Below, piece by piece: positions 6,774 through 13,667 of a DNA stretch of 14,157 nt (positions within the stretch are counted from its first letter, which is position 1; the number at the start of each line of letters is the position of its first letter). The notes beneath the pieces were generated by a model. It saw only the letters and a program-made list of their open reading frames with translations, was not told the DNA's origin and searched no databases. The translations under genes and the position numbers were made by a program. Source of the DNA: an uncultured Clostridia bacterium (GTDB lineage Bacteria; Bacillota; Clostridia; Oscillospirales; Ruminococcaceae); NCBI GenBank assembly GCA_937907305.1, contig CALERQ010000237.1, forward strand, positions 1 to 14,157, read 5' to 3'.

Positions 6774-7571
6774 TTATTTTCCCTCCAGCAATTTGGTATA
6801 GTACAGTACACCCTCCAGAATGCCGCCCGCGATGGCGTTGGCTTTATCGGAGGGGGTAAAGCAGTTTTCCAGCTTGCAGCGGGCGTCAATATCGCCGGAT
6901 TTGAGGCCCTTGGTCACGGGGGTGCCCTCCGGCAGCATGCCGCGGACGATGCCGCCCATATTGGCGTAGACCGGCTCTTCCCCGGCATAGGCTACCAGCT
7001 GGCCCTTTTCCACCACATCGGTGATCTTGACTGCCGGGTGCCAGATGCCATCGGCGGTGGCGCGGATAATGCGCTCTCCGCTGAAGCCGCCCACATTGCC
7101 GGGCGTGGCGGTATCCGGCTCAGGCGAGCCCTCATACAGGGTGCGGCCCATATCATGCCCGCGGTTGCTCTCCACGCAGAAGTGGCAGTCCACACCGGAG
7201 GTAAAACCCGGGCCGATGCCCACCACTAGCGGCGCATCGGTGATCCTGGTGCCGATATTTTTCTTGGCGATGATGGCATCCACCAGCACCGCCGGTTCCA
7301 GCTTTTTAGCTTCTTTATATTCGGGGTCAATGAGAATGGGGATCTCCCCTTCCCCGATGATGCGGCGGGCATCCTCGGCATCTTTGGCCAGGCGGGCCGT
7401 GACCCCTGTCACCGCCGCGGTGCCATCGTACACCACGCGGGAAAAGGCCACCGTGCAGCGCACCGTAGTGGGCTTTTCGATATCGGTGCAGACGATTTGA
7501 AACCCGCAGCGGTGCAGCCGGCAGGCAATGCCGGTGGCGAGGTCCCCCGCGCCCTTAATGGCGATCAGCAT
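6774..7571 (-). CDS. yqeB: Selenium-dependent molybdenum hydroxylase maturation protein YqeB
   Basis: A protein of 265 residues matching the YqeB family (EF2563-type selenium-dependent molybdenum hydroxylase system protein). It opens with a Rossmann-like MLIAIKGAGDLATGIACRLH, has a central PLVVGIGPGFTSGVDCHFCVESNRGHD segment with two cysteines, then GSPEPDTATPGNVGG, and ends in SDKANAIAGGILEGVLYY. The family is linked by genome comparison to inserting or keeping selenium at the molybdenum site; its precise reaction is not settled. The ATG at 7571 follows AGGAGGAG by a normal distance. It sits 12 bases after yqeC and one base before selD, so all three are one operon. No membrane segment is seen. 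Confidence 0.9.
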   Translation of the reverse strand: MLIAIKGAGDLATGIACRLHRCGFQIVCTDIEKPTTVRCTVAFSRVVYDGTAAVTGVTARLAKDAEDARRIIGEGEIPILIDPEYKEAKKLEPAVLVDAIIAKKNIGTRITDAPLVVGIGPGFTSGVDCHFCVESNRGHDMGRTLYEGSPEPDTATPGNVGGFSGERIIRATADGIWHPAVKITDVVEKGQLVAYAGEEPVYANMGGIVRGMLPEGTPVTKGLKSGDIDARCKLENCFTPSDKANAIAGGILEGVLYYTKLLEGK

Positions 7572-7583
7572 ATTTCTCTCCTC

Positions 7584-8306
7584 CTATCGCTTCCAAACCT
7601 CGTATTCTCCGGGCCGGCGCTGCAGGGCCGCGGCTACGACCCGCTCCACGCCCTTTTGCAGCAAAAGAGTGGCCAGGGCCGCAATTTCTTCCGGCCGGGC
7701 CCGATCCGCCTGGTTGAGCAGGACGGCATAGGGACGGCTGCCCACATCCTTGCGCTGTGCCAGCGGGGAGCTAAGCAGCATTGCCATCAGTTCAGGGGTC
7801 ACAGTTTGGTCCGGTTCCAGGCCGAACCGCAGCTTAGCCAGCTCCGGGCGGTGGCACACCTCCCCCAGCGGACGCCCCAGCGCGGAAAGCCCCGCCACGG
7901 CGACAACCGCATCGGCGAAGGCCGGGATAACCGGTTCGCGGTCATTGGGCACCTTCAGCGGCAGGCCCTTGGTGCCGTCCGCTTCTATTATAACACGGTC
8001 GGCAAGCTCCGGGAGCTGTTCCAATAGCGGAGAGGGGCCGAATTTTCCTTCTTCACTCATGGTGCCTACCGTCATCAGGCGCTGGCTGGCCAAAAGACTG
8101 CCCAAAACCGCGGCGTCATCGCCCAGGTAGCCATTCTCCCTGGGCGGGCGGATATGGGTGGTTGTGGTCATGATGACTGTTTCGCCGCGCAGGCGATATT
8201 CTTCCCCCAGGGCGGCCATCAGGCTGCTTTTGCCGCCGCCGCCTACGATTGCCGTCACATGGGAATTTTCCAGGCCGAAAGACGACATTGCCGAATGGCA
8301 TTCCAT
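7584..8306 (-). CDS. yqeC: Selenium cofactor biosynthesis protein YqeC
   Basis: A protein of 240 residues of the YqeC family, predicted nucleotide-binding and confined to SDMH gene sets. A P-loop-like GGGGKSS lies at 22-28, MTTTTHI at 46-52, the hallmark IEADGTKGLPLKVP at 107-120, and LLNQAD near 196-201 resembles a GTPase NKxD motif. Its role in maturing the selenium-containing molybdenum site is inferred from co-occurrence; the reaction is unknown. The start at 8306 (MECHSAMSS) is chosen over an in-frame upstream ATG at 8357 because GGAGAGGGG lies just upstream and because 8357 falls at the -10 box of its own promoter. First gene of the yqeC-yqeB-selD operon. Confidence 0.9.
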   Translation of the reverse strand: MECHSAMSSFGLENSHVTAIVGGGGKSSLMAALGEEYRLRGETVIMTTTTHIRPPRENGYLGDDAAVLGSLLASQRLMTVGTMSEEGKFGPSPLLEQLPELADRVIIEADGTKGLPLKVPNDREPVIPAFADAVVAVAGLSALGRPLGEVCHRPELAKLRFGLEPDQTVTPELMAMLLSSPLAQRKDVGSRPYAVLLNQADRARPEEIAALATLLLQKGVERVVAAALQRRPGEYEVWKR

Positions 8307-8347
8307 ATTTATTTCCCCTCTCCGGTTTTCACCGATATACTGTTCAA

Positions 8348-8376
8348 AGAATAACACGCGGCACTTGAAAAGTCAA
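8348..8376 (-). promoter_or_regulatory. Sigma-A promoter of the yqeC-yqeB-selD operon
   Basis: On the minus strand TTGACT (8376-8371), a 17-base spacer and TATTCT (8353-8348). Its -35 box directly abuts the -35 box of the divergent promoter at 8365-8370. Confidence 0.65.
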
Positions 8377-8393
8377 TTGATATCAGTCATAAT
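8365..8393 (+). promoter_or_regulatory. Sigma-A promoter of the modE-like/mocA operon
   Basis: TTGAAA at 8365-8370, a 17-base spacer and CATAAT at 8388-8393, with a predicted start near 8400. The opposing promoter overlaps this region, so one bound protein could control both operons. Confidence 0.65.
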
Positions 8394-8402
8394 AGAGATA
8401 TC
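8379..8402. promoter_or_regulatory. Repeated GATATC sites, candidate operator
   Basis: GATATC occurs at 8379-8384, inside the plus promoter spacer, and again at 8397-8402, at the predicted start site. The sites are 18 bases apart, close to two helical turns, and a related GATATA lies at 8334-8339. The adjacent DNA-binding protein is a natural candidate to bind here. This is not the classical E. coli ModE box. Confidence 0.35.
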
Positions 8403-8426
8403 TAGGAAGGATAAAGGAGGTTCCCC

Positions 8427-8783
8427 ATGAGCAATAAACAGATGACTGCAAGCACCTCGGTGCGGATCCGTGTGGACAATGTGAAGGTATTTGGGCCCGG
8501 CATAGCGGAGCTGCTGGAGCGGATTGACCGCTGTGAGTCCATCCGTACCGCCACCATGGAAATGAAAATAGCGTACAGCAAGGCCTGGACCATGCTGCGC
8601 AGCTGCGAGACCACTCTCGGCTATCCGCTGATCCAGCGGAAGGTAGGAGGCGCCGGCGGCGGCGGTTCGGCCCTGACCCCGGAGGGGCGTTCCCTGCTGG
8701 AGCGATACCGCCAGTGGGAAACCGACTGCAAGGCCTATGCCAAGGCCCACCTGGCTGATTTCTTCCCGGAGGCCGCCGAATGA
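8427..8783 (+). CDS. ModE-like winged helix-turn-helix protein without molybdate-binding domain
   Basis: A protein of 118 residues equivalent to the N-terminal DNA-binding half of ModE (LysR-type winged helix). The helix-turn-helix spans about 36-64 (CESIRTATMEMKIAYSKAWT), followed by the wing with a glycine run GGAGGGGS at 74-81 and LTPEG. E. coli ModE is about 260 residues with two C-terminal molybdate-binding (TOBE) domains; these are absent, so direct molybdate sensing is unlikely by that route. GGAGG lies upstream of ATG 8427. Its stop overlaps the mocA start (ATGA), so the two are co-translated. It may regulate the divergent selenium operon. Target and signal are unknown. Confidence 0.85.
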   Translation: MSNKQMTASTSVRIRVDNVKVFGPGIAELLERIDRCESIRTATMEMKIAYSKAWTMLRSCETTLGYPLIQRKVGGAGGGGSALTPEGRSLLERYRQWETDCKAYAKAHLADFFPEAAE

Positions 8784-9352
8784 ACCTTTCATTGGTGGTG
8801 CTGGCGGCCGGGGCATCCCGGCGCTTTGGGGCTGCCAATAAGCTGCTGCAGCCGCTGGACGGCAAGCCGCTGCTGTGCCACACGCTGGAGCTGGCGGCAG
8901 CGCTGCCCGTTACGCAGCGGGTCGCCGTCTGCTCGGCGGAAACCGCCCCCCTGGCGGAGGAGGTGGGCTTTACCGTGCTGATAAACCCGCAGCCGGAGCT
9001 GGGACAGAGCCACAGCCTGCGGCTGGGACTGGCCGCCTGCCGGGAGAGTGACGGCTGCCTGTTTCTCACCGGAGACCAGCCTTTCATTAGTGCGGAGACG
9101 CTCCACCGGCTGATCCACGCGTGGGAGGAAGCGCCCGGCGGCATATGGGGGTGCGACTTTGAGGGGCGCTTTTCCATCCCTTCCATCTTCCCTGCCGCTG
9201 TGTATGGGGAACTGCTGACGCAGGATGGCGATGTGGGCGGACGGGAGGTTATGCGGGCCCACCCGGAACTGGTACACACCGTTCCCGCACCCCCACAGGA
9301 GCATTTTGATATTGATACGCAGGCGGACCTTTTGGCCGCACAGCAGAAATAA
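8780..9352 (+). CDS. mocA: MocA-type molybdenum cofactor cytidylyltransferase
   Basis: A nucleotidyltransferase of 190 residues, the usual MocA length, expected to join CMP to molybdopterin to form the MCD cofactor used by xanthine-dehydrogenase-family enzymes. Features are LAAGASRRFG at 8-17 with K21, NPQPELGQSHSLRLGL at 69-84, the metal-binding GDQPF at 98-102, PSIFP at 134-138, GDVGGREV at 150-157 and DIDT at 177-180. The GQSHSLRLGL segment resembles MocA (MGMSSSL type) more than MobA. Start and stop are clear; it overlaps the ModE-like gene by four bases and ends before a terminator. It fits the maturation of the hydroxylase encoded at 11316-14152. The CTP preference is predicted by homology. 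Confidence 0.85.
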   Translation: MNLSLVVLAAGASRRFGAANKLLQPLDGKPLLCHTLELAAALPVTQRVAVCSAETAPLAEEVGFTVLINPQPELGQSHSLRLGLAACRESDGCLFLTGDQPFISAETLHRLIHAWEEAPGGIWGCDFEGRFSIPSIFPAAVYGELLTQDGDVGGREVMRAHPELVHTVPAPPQEHFDIDTQADLLAAQQK

Positions 9353-9361
9353 GATAATACC

Positions 9362-9392
9362 AAGGGACAGCTTACCGGCTGTCCCTTTTATT
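9362..9392 (+). terminator. Terminator of the modE-like/mocA operon
   Basis: A perfect 9-bp stem (AAGGGACAG at 9362-9370 with CTGTCCCTT at 9379-9387) is followed by TTATTATA, ten bases after the mocA stop. Confidence 0.85.
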
Positions 9393-9400
9393 ATATACAC

Positions 9401-9430
9401 AAAAACACCCCCGTCCTTTCGGACGGGGGG
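9401..9430 (-). terminator. Terminator of the permease transcript
   Basis: A perfect 9-bp GC-rich stem (CCCCCGTCC at 9408-9416 with GGACGGGGG at 9421-9429) with loop TTTC. On the minus strand it is followed by TGTTTTTGTG, which fits termination of the permease gene that ends at 9541. Confidence 0.8.
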
Positions 9431-9475
9431 CCTTTGTGTTAAACACGATGAGAAATGGAGCTGTCTTTTTTTGTA

Positions 9476-9522
9476 GAGCTCATCCTTATGATGAACTCCG
9501 ATCCCTCAAGCTCTAACGGGAT
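9476..9522 (-). other. Two tandem hairpins in the permease 3' untranslated region
   Basis: GAGCTCATC at 9476-9484 pairs with GATGAACTC at 9490-9498 (9 bp with one G-T pair), and ATCCC at 9501-9505 pairs with GGGAT at 9518-9522. Neither has a T-run on the minus strand, so they are not terminators by themselves. They may protect the mRNA end or bind a protein. Confidence 0.4.
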
Positions 9523-9540
9523 AGGAATTCAGTGGTTGAA

Positions 9541-10797
9541 TTACTCTTTGAACTCGTAGTCCTTGCCGGGCAGGATAGCGTTCAGGATGATACCGAACAC
9601 AGCAGCGCAGGCCAGACCGCCGAAGGAGACACCGCCGATAACGATCGGATAGGTATTGAAGCCCAGACCGGATACCATGATGATGGCAGCGATCAGAACA
9701 TTACGCATGTTAACGAAGTCAACCTGGTTCTCTACGATGGTACGGATACCGGTAGCGGCGATCATGCCGTACAGAACGAAGGAGATACCACCGATAACAG
9801 CAGTGGGGATGGAGTTGATGATTGCCTCGAACTTGGGAGACAGGGACAGGATGATAGCCATGACAGCAGCAACACGCATTACGAAGGGATCGAATACGCG
9901 GGTCAGGGCGACCACGCCGGTGTTCTCGGAGTAGGTGGTGTTAGCAGGACCGCCGAGCAGACCAGCCAGGGAGGTACCAATACCATCGCCCAGCAGGGTG
10001 CGGGTCAGACCAGGATCGGCAATGTAGTTCTTGCCGGTGGTAGCACCGATAGCCATAACATCGCCTACATGCTCAACCATTGCAGCAACGGCAACAGCCA
10101 GACCAGCGATGACGCAGTCAGCGTTGAACTTGGGCAGATGGAAGTTGGGGAGACCAACCCAAGCAGCGGTGCCAACAGCGCTGAAATCAACAGCGCCCAT
10201 GATGATGCCTACGATGTAGGAAACGATCAGGGAGATAAGAACGGGGATGATCTTGATCATGCCCTTGCCCCAGGTGTTGCAGATGATGATCACGAGGATC
10301 GGAACAACACCGAGGATCCAGTTGGTGAACAGGTTATTAACTGCGGAAGCAGCCAGGTTAATACCGATGAGGATGATGAGCGGGCCGCACACAACGGGCG
10401 GGAACAGCTTCATGACTCTCTTGGTGCCCAGAACCTTGATCAGGATGGCCAGGATAACATACAGGCCGCCAGCAGCAACTACGCCGCCGGTCGCATACTC
10501 TTTACCATAGGCAGGGATGATAGCAGCATACATGCCCAGGAAAGCAAAGGAGGAACCCAGGAATACGGGAACCTTGCCCTTGGTGATGAAGTGGAACCAC
10601 AGGGTAGCAATACCAGCGCAGAACAGGGTAACGGAAGCGGAAAGACCCACAATACCCTCGCCGTAGCTGTTGGTCAGAACGGGCACCAGAATGGTAGCGC
10701 CGAACATCGCGAAGCACTGCTGCAGACCCATAACAATGGTCTTGCCCCAGCCGAGTTCCTTACGAGCATCATAAATGCCGGTAATCTTAGTACTCAT
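9541..10797 (-). CDS. NCS2 family nucleobase permease (UraA/uracil-xanthine type)
   Basis: A very hydrophobic protein of 418 residues with a 14-helix NCS2 pattern, probably a proton symporter in the cytoplasmic membrane. Signature regions are LVPVLTNSYG near 37-46, GSSFAFLGMY at 81-90, MVEHVGDVMAIG at 240-251 and GGPANTTYSENTGVVALTR at 282-300. E242 and E291 align with the uracil-binding Glu241 and Glu290 of E. coli UraA; the UraA His245 position is D246. The NTTYSENTG wording is that of uracil permeases, while the neighbouring hydroxylase suggests a purine. ATG 10797 is preferred because GAGGAGG precedes it; the frame stays open upstream to 10878, but that part is structured leader. It has its own promoter, leader and terminator, and GTT/CGT-rich codons suggest high expression. 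Confidence 0.9.
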   Translation of the reverse strand: MSTKITGIYDARKELGWGKTIVMGLQQCFAMFGATILVPVLTNSYGEGIVGLSASVTLFCAGIATLWFHFITKGKVPVFLGSSFAFLGMYAAIIPAYGKEYATGGVVAAGGLYVILAILIKVLGTKRVMKLFPPVVCGPLIILIGINLAASAVNNLFTNWILGVVPILVIIICNTWGKGMIKIIPVLISLIVSYIVGIIMGAVDFSAVGTAAWVGLPNFHLPKFNADCVIAGLAVAVAAMVEHVGDVMAIGATTGKNYIADPGLTRTLLGDGIGTSLAGLLGGPANTTYSENTGVVALTRVFDPFVMRVAAVMAIILSLSPKFEAIINSIPTAVIGGISFVLYGMIAATGIRTIVENQVDFVNMRNVLIAAIIMVSGLGFNTYPIVIGGVSFGGLACAAVFGIILNAILPGKDYEFKE

Positions 10798-10930
10798 TAA
10801 ATTTGCCTCCTCAATGATTTGGATTCTCCATTTCTCTTGGTCTACAAAACCAGTTGCATTAAGACTGGCAACGCCCATCTATGTACTGACGCATCGGCGC
10901 GGATCTCTTGCGAAATCTCCTTAATGCAGC
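10798..10930 (-). promoter_or_regulatory. Structured permease leader, candidate riboswitch or attenuator
   Basis: Right after the predicted start, TGCATTAAG (10928-10920) can pair with CTTAATGCA (10863-10855) as a perfect 9-bp closing stem. Inside it, GATTTC-GCAA-GAGATC (10917-10902) forms a 6-bp hairpin with a GNRA tetraloop, and CGCC (10899-10896) can pair with GGCG (10875-10872). A competing hairpin, GCCAGT (10869-10864) with ACTGGT (10854-10849), has the 3' strand of the closing stem exactly as its loop and is followed by TTTTG. Two exclusive states are therefore possible. The sequence lacks the conserved core of the guanine/adenine, Moco, PRPP or guanidine classes as I know them. The ligand is unknown. 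Confidence 0.5.
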
Positions 10931-10936
10931 ACCCTT

Positions 10937-10965
10937 ATTATATCGTGTGTTCATAAAAAATTCAA
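10937..10965 (-). promoter_or_regulatory. Sigma-A promoter of the permease gene
   Basis: On the minus strand TTGAAT (10965-10960), a 17-base spacer and a consensus TATAAT (10942-10937). The expected start near 10930 falls two bases before the closing stem of the structured leader. Confidence 0.8.
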
Positions 10966-10969
10966 TCTC

Positions 10970-11248
10970 TCGGCCCCCGGTTTTCCGTATTCCACAATTT
11001 ACAGTTTTTGATATTGTGCATTTTGCCATCACCCATTGGAGAAACTCCCCAATAGCTCCCCTATCATTTTCAATTATATTTGGATTGTTATAATCATATT
11101 CTTATTTGGATATGTTAAATATCTCCTAAAATATACTGCTATTTTCTCCATTTTTGCGCCCTTTGCAATAAACTTGTTCGGTAATTCGGGCTTTGAGGGA
11201 TATTTTATACTGTTAAGATTATGTTAATACACCACAATGATATAGAAA
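10970..11248. other. AT-rich intergenic stretch with no recognised gene
   Basis: Between the permease promoter and the hydroxylase terminator lies about 280 bases that is clearly richer in A and T than the rest of the window. Short open frames here are unsupported: the longest starts at a TTG with no ribosome site. I see no repeats or RNA genes. It may hold upstream regulatory sites for the permease. Confidence 0.5.
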
Positions 11249-11285
11249 CAGGCACCCACCACAGAGGGCAGGTGCCTGCATTTTT
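11249..11285. terminator. Terminator downstream of the hydroxylase operon
   Basis: CAGGCACC at 11249-11256 pairs perfectly with GGTGCCTG at 11271-11278. On the minus strand TTTCTATAT follows, which suits the end of the hydroxylase transcript; on the plus strand CATTTTT follows, so it may act both ways. Confidence 0.75.
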
Positions 11286-11315
11286 AGTGCCTATTGCGTG
11301 CGCTTTTGGATAGAA

Positions 11316-13667
11316 TTACTTCTTCTCAGCGGCGGCTTTTTCCTGCAGGGCCTTCAGCATACGCTCGGGAGTAATGGGCATCTCGGTGAAGCGGCAGCCA
11401 GTCGCATTGTAGATAGCGTTGGCGATAGCGGGAGCACCGGGAACCATTGCGGGCTCGCCGATACCACGGGCGCCAAAGGGGCCGGTTTCTTCGGGATGCT
11501 CAACGCCCATGGCGATGAAGGTCTCGGGGGTATTATCGATGGTGGGGATCTTGTAGTCGACGAAGGACTTATTGAGGACCTTACCATCCTTGAGCTTCAG
11601 CTCTTCGAACAGTACAGTACCCAGAGCCTGCATCATACCGCCCTCTACCTGAGCCTTATACAGCTCGGGGTTGACGATGTGACCAGGGTCGCAGCTCTCT
11701 ACCATCTTCTTTACTTCGATGACACCGGTCTCGGTATCGATCTCGACCTCGGCGCCGGCCACAGCGGTGGTCCAGAACGCGGCGGGCTTGGGAGAATAAC
11801 CGGTAGCGGGATCATAGTTGATGTTATTGGGCAGGGTGAAGGTGCCTACGCCGATGGCGGGGCCGCCGTAACCGGAGCCATCCTCAAACGCCAGACCCAG
11901 AGCCAGATCGGACATGGGCATACGGCTTTCGGGGTGGTTGCGGTTGATGATCCAGCCGTCCTCGAGGTACAGCTCGCGCTTGATGTAGCCAAGCTTGATC
12001 TGAGCCAGATCCAGCAGCTTCTCCTTCAGGTCCTCGGCAGCCAGCTTGGTGGCGTTACCGGCGCAGTAGGTGATACGGGAAGCAACGGTCTGCCACTCAT
12101 AGGGGGTATGATCGGTATCACCAGTGCGGATGGTGAACTTGGAAGGATCGCAGGCCAGAACCTCGGCAGCGATCTGGATCAGGGCAGTATCGGAGCCCTG
12201 GCCGATATCGTGACCGGAGGTCATCAGGAAGAAGGTGCCGTCCTCATTCATACGAATGATGGCAGCGGAACCGGCATTGGTGGGCTGAGAGGGGGACTTC
12301 CAGCCGCCGGCAATGCCCTTACCGCGAACCTTGTGGGGACCGGAGGGAGCATCGCAGGGCTTATCGTACTGAATGGCCTCAGCAACCTGATCGAGAGCCT
12401 CCAGGAAACCGCAGGACTTCATGATCTCGCCGGTACCGGTGGATTTGCCGGGAGCCAGACCATTGACACGGCGGATCTCGATGGGATCCATGCCGATCTC
12501 CTTGGCGACCTCATCGATATTCTGCTCGATACCGAAGTGGATCTCGCACATACCGAAACCACGGTAAGGACCGCCTACGGGGTTATTGGTGTAGACGCAG
12601 TAAGCGTCGGTCTTAACATTATCGAACTCATAAGGGCCGGTGGAAGCAAAGCCGGAGGCCTTAACGATGTTTACGCCGTACTCGGTGTAAGCGCCGCCAT
12701 CCCAGTAGAAGTTATTCTGTACCGCCAGGAATTTACCGTCGCTCTTGCGAACAGCGGTCTTGATCTTGGTGTAGCAGCCCTGACGCAGGTAGGAGTTGAC
12801 GAACTCTTCCTCACGGGTGTATTCCATCATGACCGGACGGCCCTTGCAGTGCATGGCCAGCGGGATGATGATACCCTCGATGGTGGTACCGGCCTTAGCG
12901 CCGAAGCCGCCGCCCACATAGGGGGAGATGATGCGCATCTTGTTCAGCGGGATATCGAAGGTGGCGGAAAGCGCCTGACGAACCGCGTAGGGGGACTGGC
13001 AGGAAGCCCAAACGGTGCACTTGCCATCCGGCTCGTACTGAGCGACAGCTACATGGTTCTCGATGGGGGTATGCTGAACATGGGGAACATGGTACTCATG
13101 CTCGGTGATGTAGTACTCATCGGGATGCTCCTCGGCATACTTGAAGGCCGCATCGGCATCGCCCTTACGGATGATGTGATGGTGGGAGATATTGGTGTGC
13201 GCCTGGGGATGGAAGATGGGAACTACTTTATATGTATGCAGCTCGGGATGGATGAGGATAGCATCCTTGGCCATACCCTCCATGGGGTTATTGATGACGG
13301 GCAGGGGCTCGTACTCGACCTTGACCAGGTCGCAGGCGGCCTCGGCGATCTCGGGAGTCTCGGCAGCGATAGCTACTACGGGCTCACCGTAGAACTTAAC
13401 GGTATTGACTGCCAGGAAGTTTTTATCTTCCAGGTACAGACCACCGCGCTTGGTGTAGTAGTCACCGGTGATTACATCGTGAACGCCCTTCATCGCCTTG
13501 GCGGCGGAAACATCAATGCTCAGGATCTTGGCATGAGCATAGGGGCTCTTAACGCACTTGGCATACAGCATACGGGGCCACTTCATATCGCCAACATATT
13601 TTGCCGCGCCGGTAACCTTCTTAACGCCGTCTACACGCGGAACACTTACGCCAATATATTTACTCAT
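11316..13667 (-). CDS. Molybdenum hydroxylase, molybdopterin-binding subunit (xanthine dehydrogenase family)
   Basis: A protein of 783 residues, typical of the separate Mo subunit of three-part xanthine dehydrogenases. It oxidises an aromatic heterocycle with water as oxygen source. Visible are the N-terminal RVDGVKKVTGAAKYVGDM, Q224 in ASCQSPYAVR, the Mo-site loop GGGFGAKAG at 252-260, R369 in PYRGFGMCE (bovine Arg880), HDIGQG at 486-491 and the catalytic glutamate E738 in GIGEP (bovine Glu1261). The position of bovine Glu802 is alanine (A259), so xanthine as substrate is not assured. The CO dehydrogenase active-site cysteine motif is absent. GGAGG precedes ATG 13667, and the start overlaps the stop of the Fe-S gene (TAATG). 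Selenium dependence is inferred from the neighbouring yqeB, yqeC and selD. Codons are GTT/CGT-rich, implying high expression. Confidence 0.9.
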   Translation of the reverse strand: MSKYIGVSVPRVDGVKKVTGAAKYVGDMKWPRMLYAKCVKSPYAHAKILSIDVSAAKAMKGVHDVITGDYYTKRGGLYLEDKNFLAVNTVKFYGEPVVAIAAETPEIAEAACDLVKVEYEPLPVINNPMEGMAKDAILIHPELHTYKVVPIFHPQAHTNISHHHIIRKGDADAAFKYAEEHPDEYYITEHEYHVPHVQHTPIENHVAVAQYEPDGKCTVWASCQSPYAVRQALSATFDIPLNKMRIISPYVGGGFGAKAGTTIEGIIIPLAMHCKGRPVMMEYTREEEFVNSYLRQGCYTKIKTAVRKSDGKFLAVQNNFYWDGGAYTEYGVNIVKASGFASTGPYEFDNVKTDAYCVYTNNPVGGPYRGFGMCEIHFGIEQNIDEVAKEIGMDPIEIRRVNGLAPGKSTGTGEIMKSCGFLEALDQVAEAIQYDKPCDAPSGPHKVRGKGIAGGWKSPSQPTNAGSAAIIRMNEDGTFFLMTSGHDIGQGSDTALIQIAAEVLACDPSKFTIRTGDTDHTPYEWQTVASRITYCAGNATKLAAEDLKEKLLDLAQIKLGYIKRELYLEDGWIINRNHPESRMPMSDLALGLAFEDGSGYGGPAIGVGTFTLPNNINYDPATGYSPKPAAFWTTAVAGAEVEIDTETGVIEVKKMVESCDPGHIVNPELYKAQVEGGMMQALGTVLFEELKLKDGKVLNKSFVDYKIPTIDNTPETFIAMGVEHPEETGPFGARGIGEPAMVPGAPAIANAIYNATGCRFTEMPITPERMLKALQEKAAAEKK

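Noticed and set aside
10798..10878. A 27-residue N-terminal extension or leader peptide of the permease
   Set aside because: The frame is open, but the strong ribosome site is at the inner ATG and the NCS2 family starts there. The stretch is better explained as structured leader RNA. A coupled leader peptide is not excluded.
10798..10930. Known purine riboswitch or Moco RNA in the permease leader
   Set aside because: The conserved purine-switch junction bases and loop-loop motifs are not present, and no Moco RNA core is visible.
11036..11227. Small hydrophobic plus-strand frame in the AT-rich gap
   Set aside because: It begins with TTG, has no ribosome site, and its hydrophobicity follows from T-rich codons.
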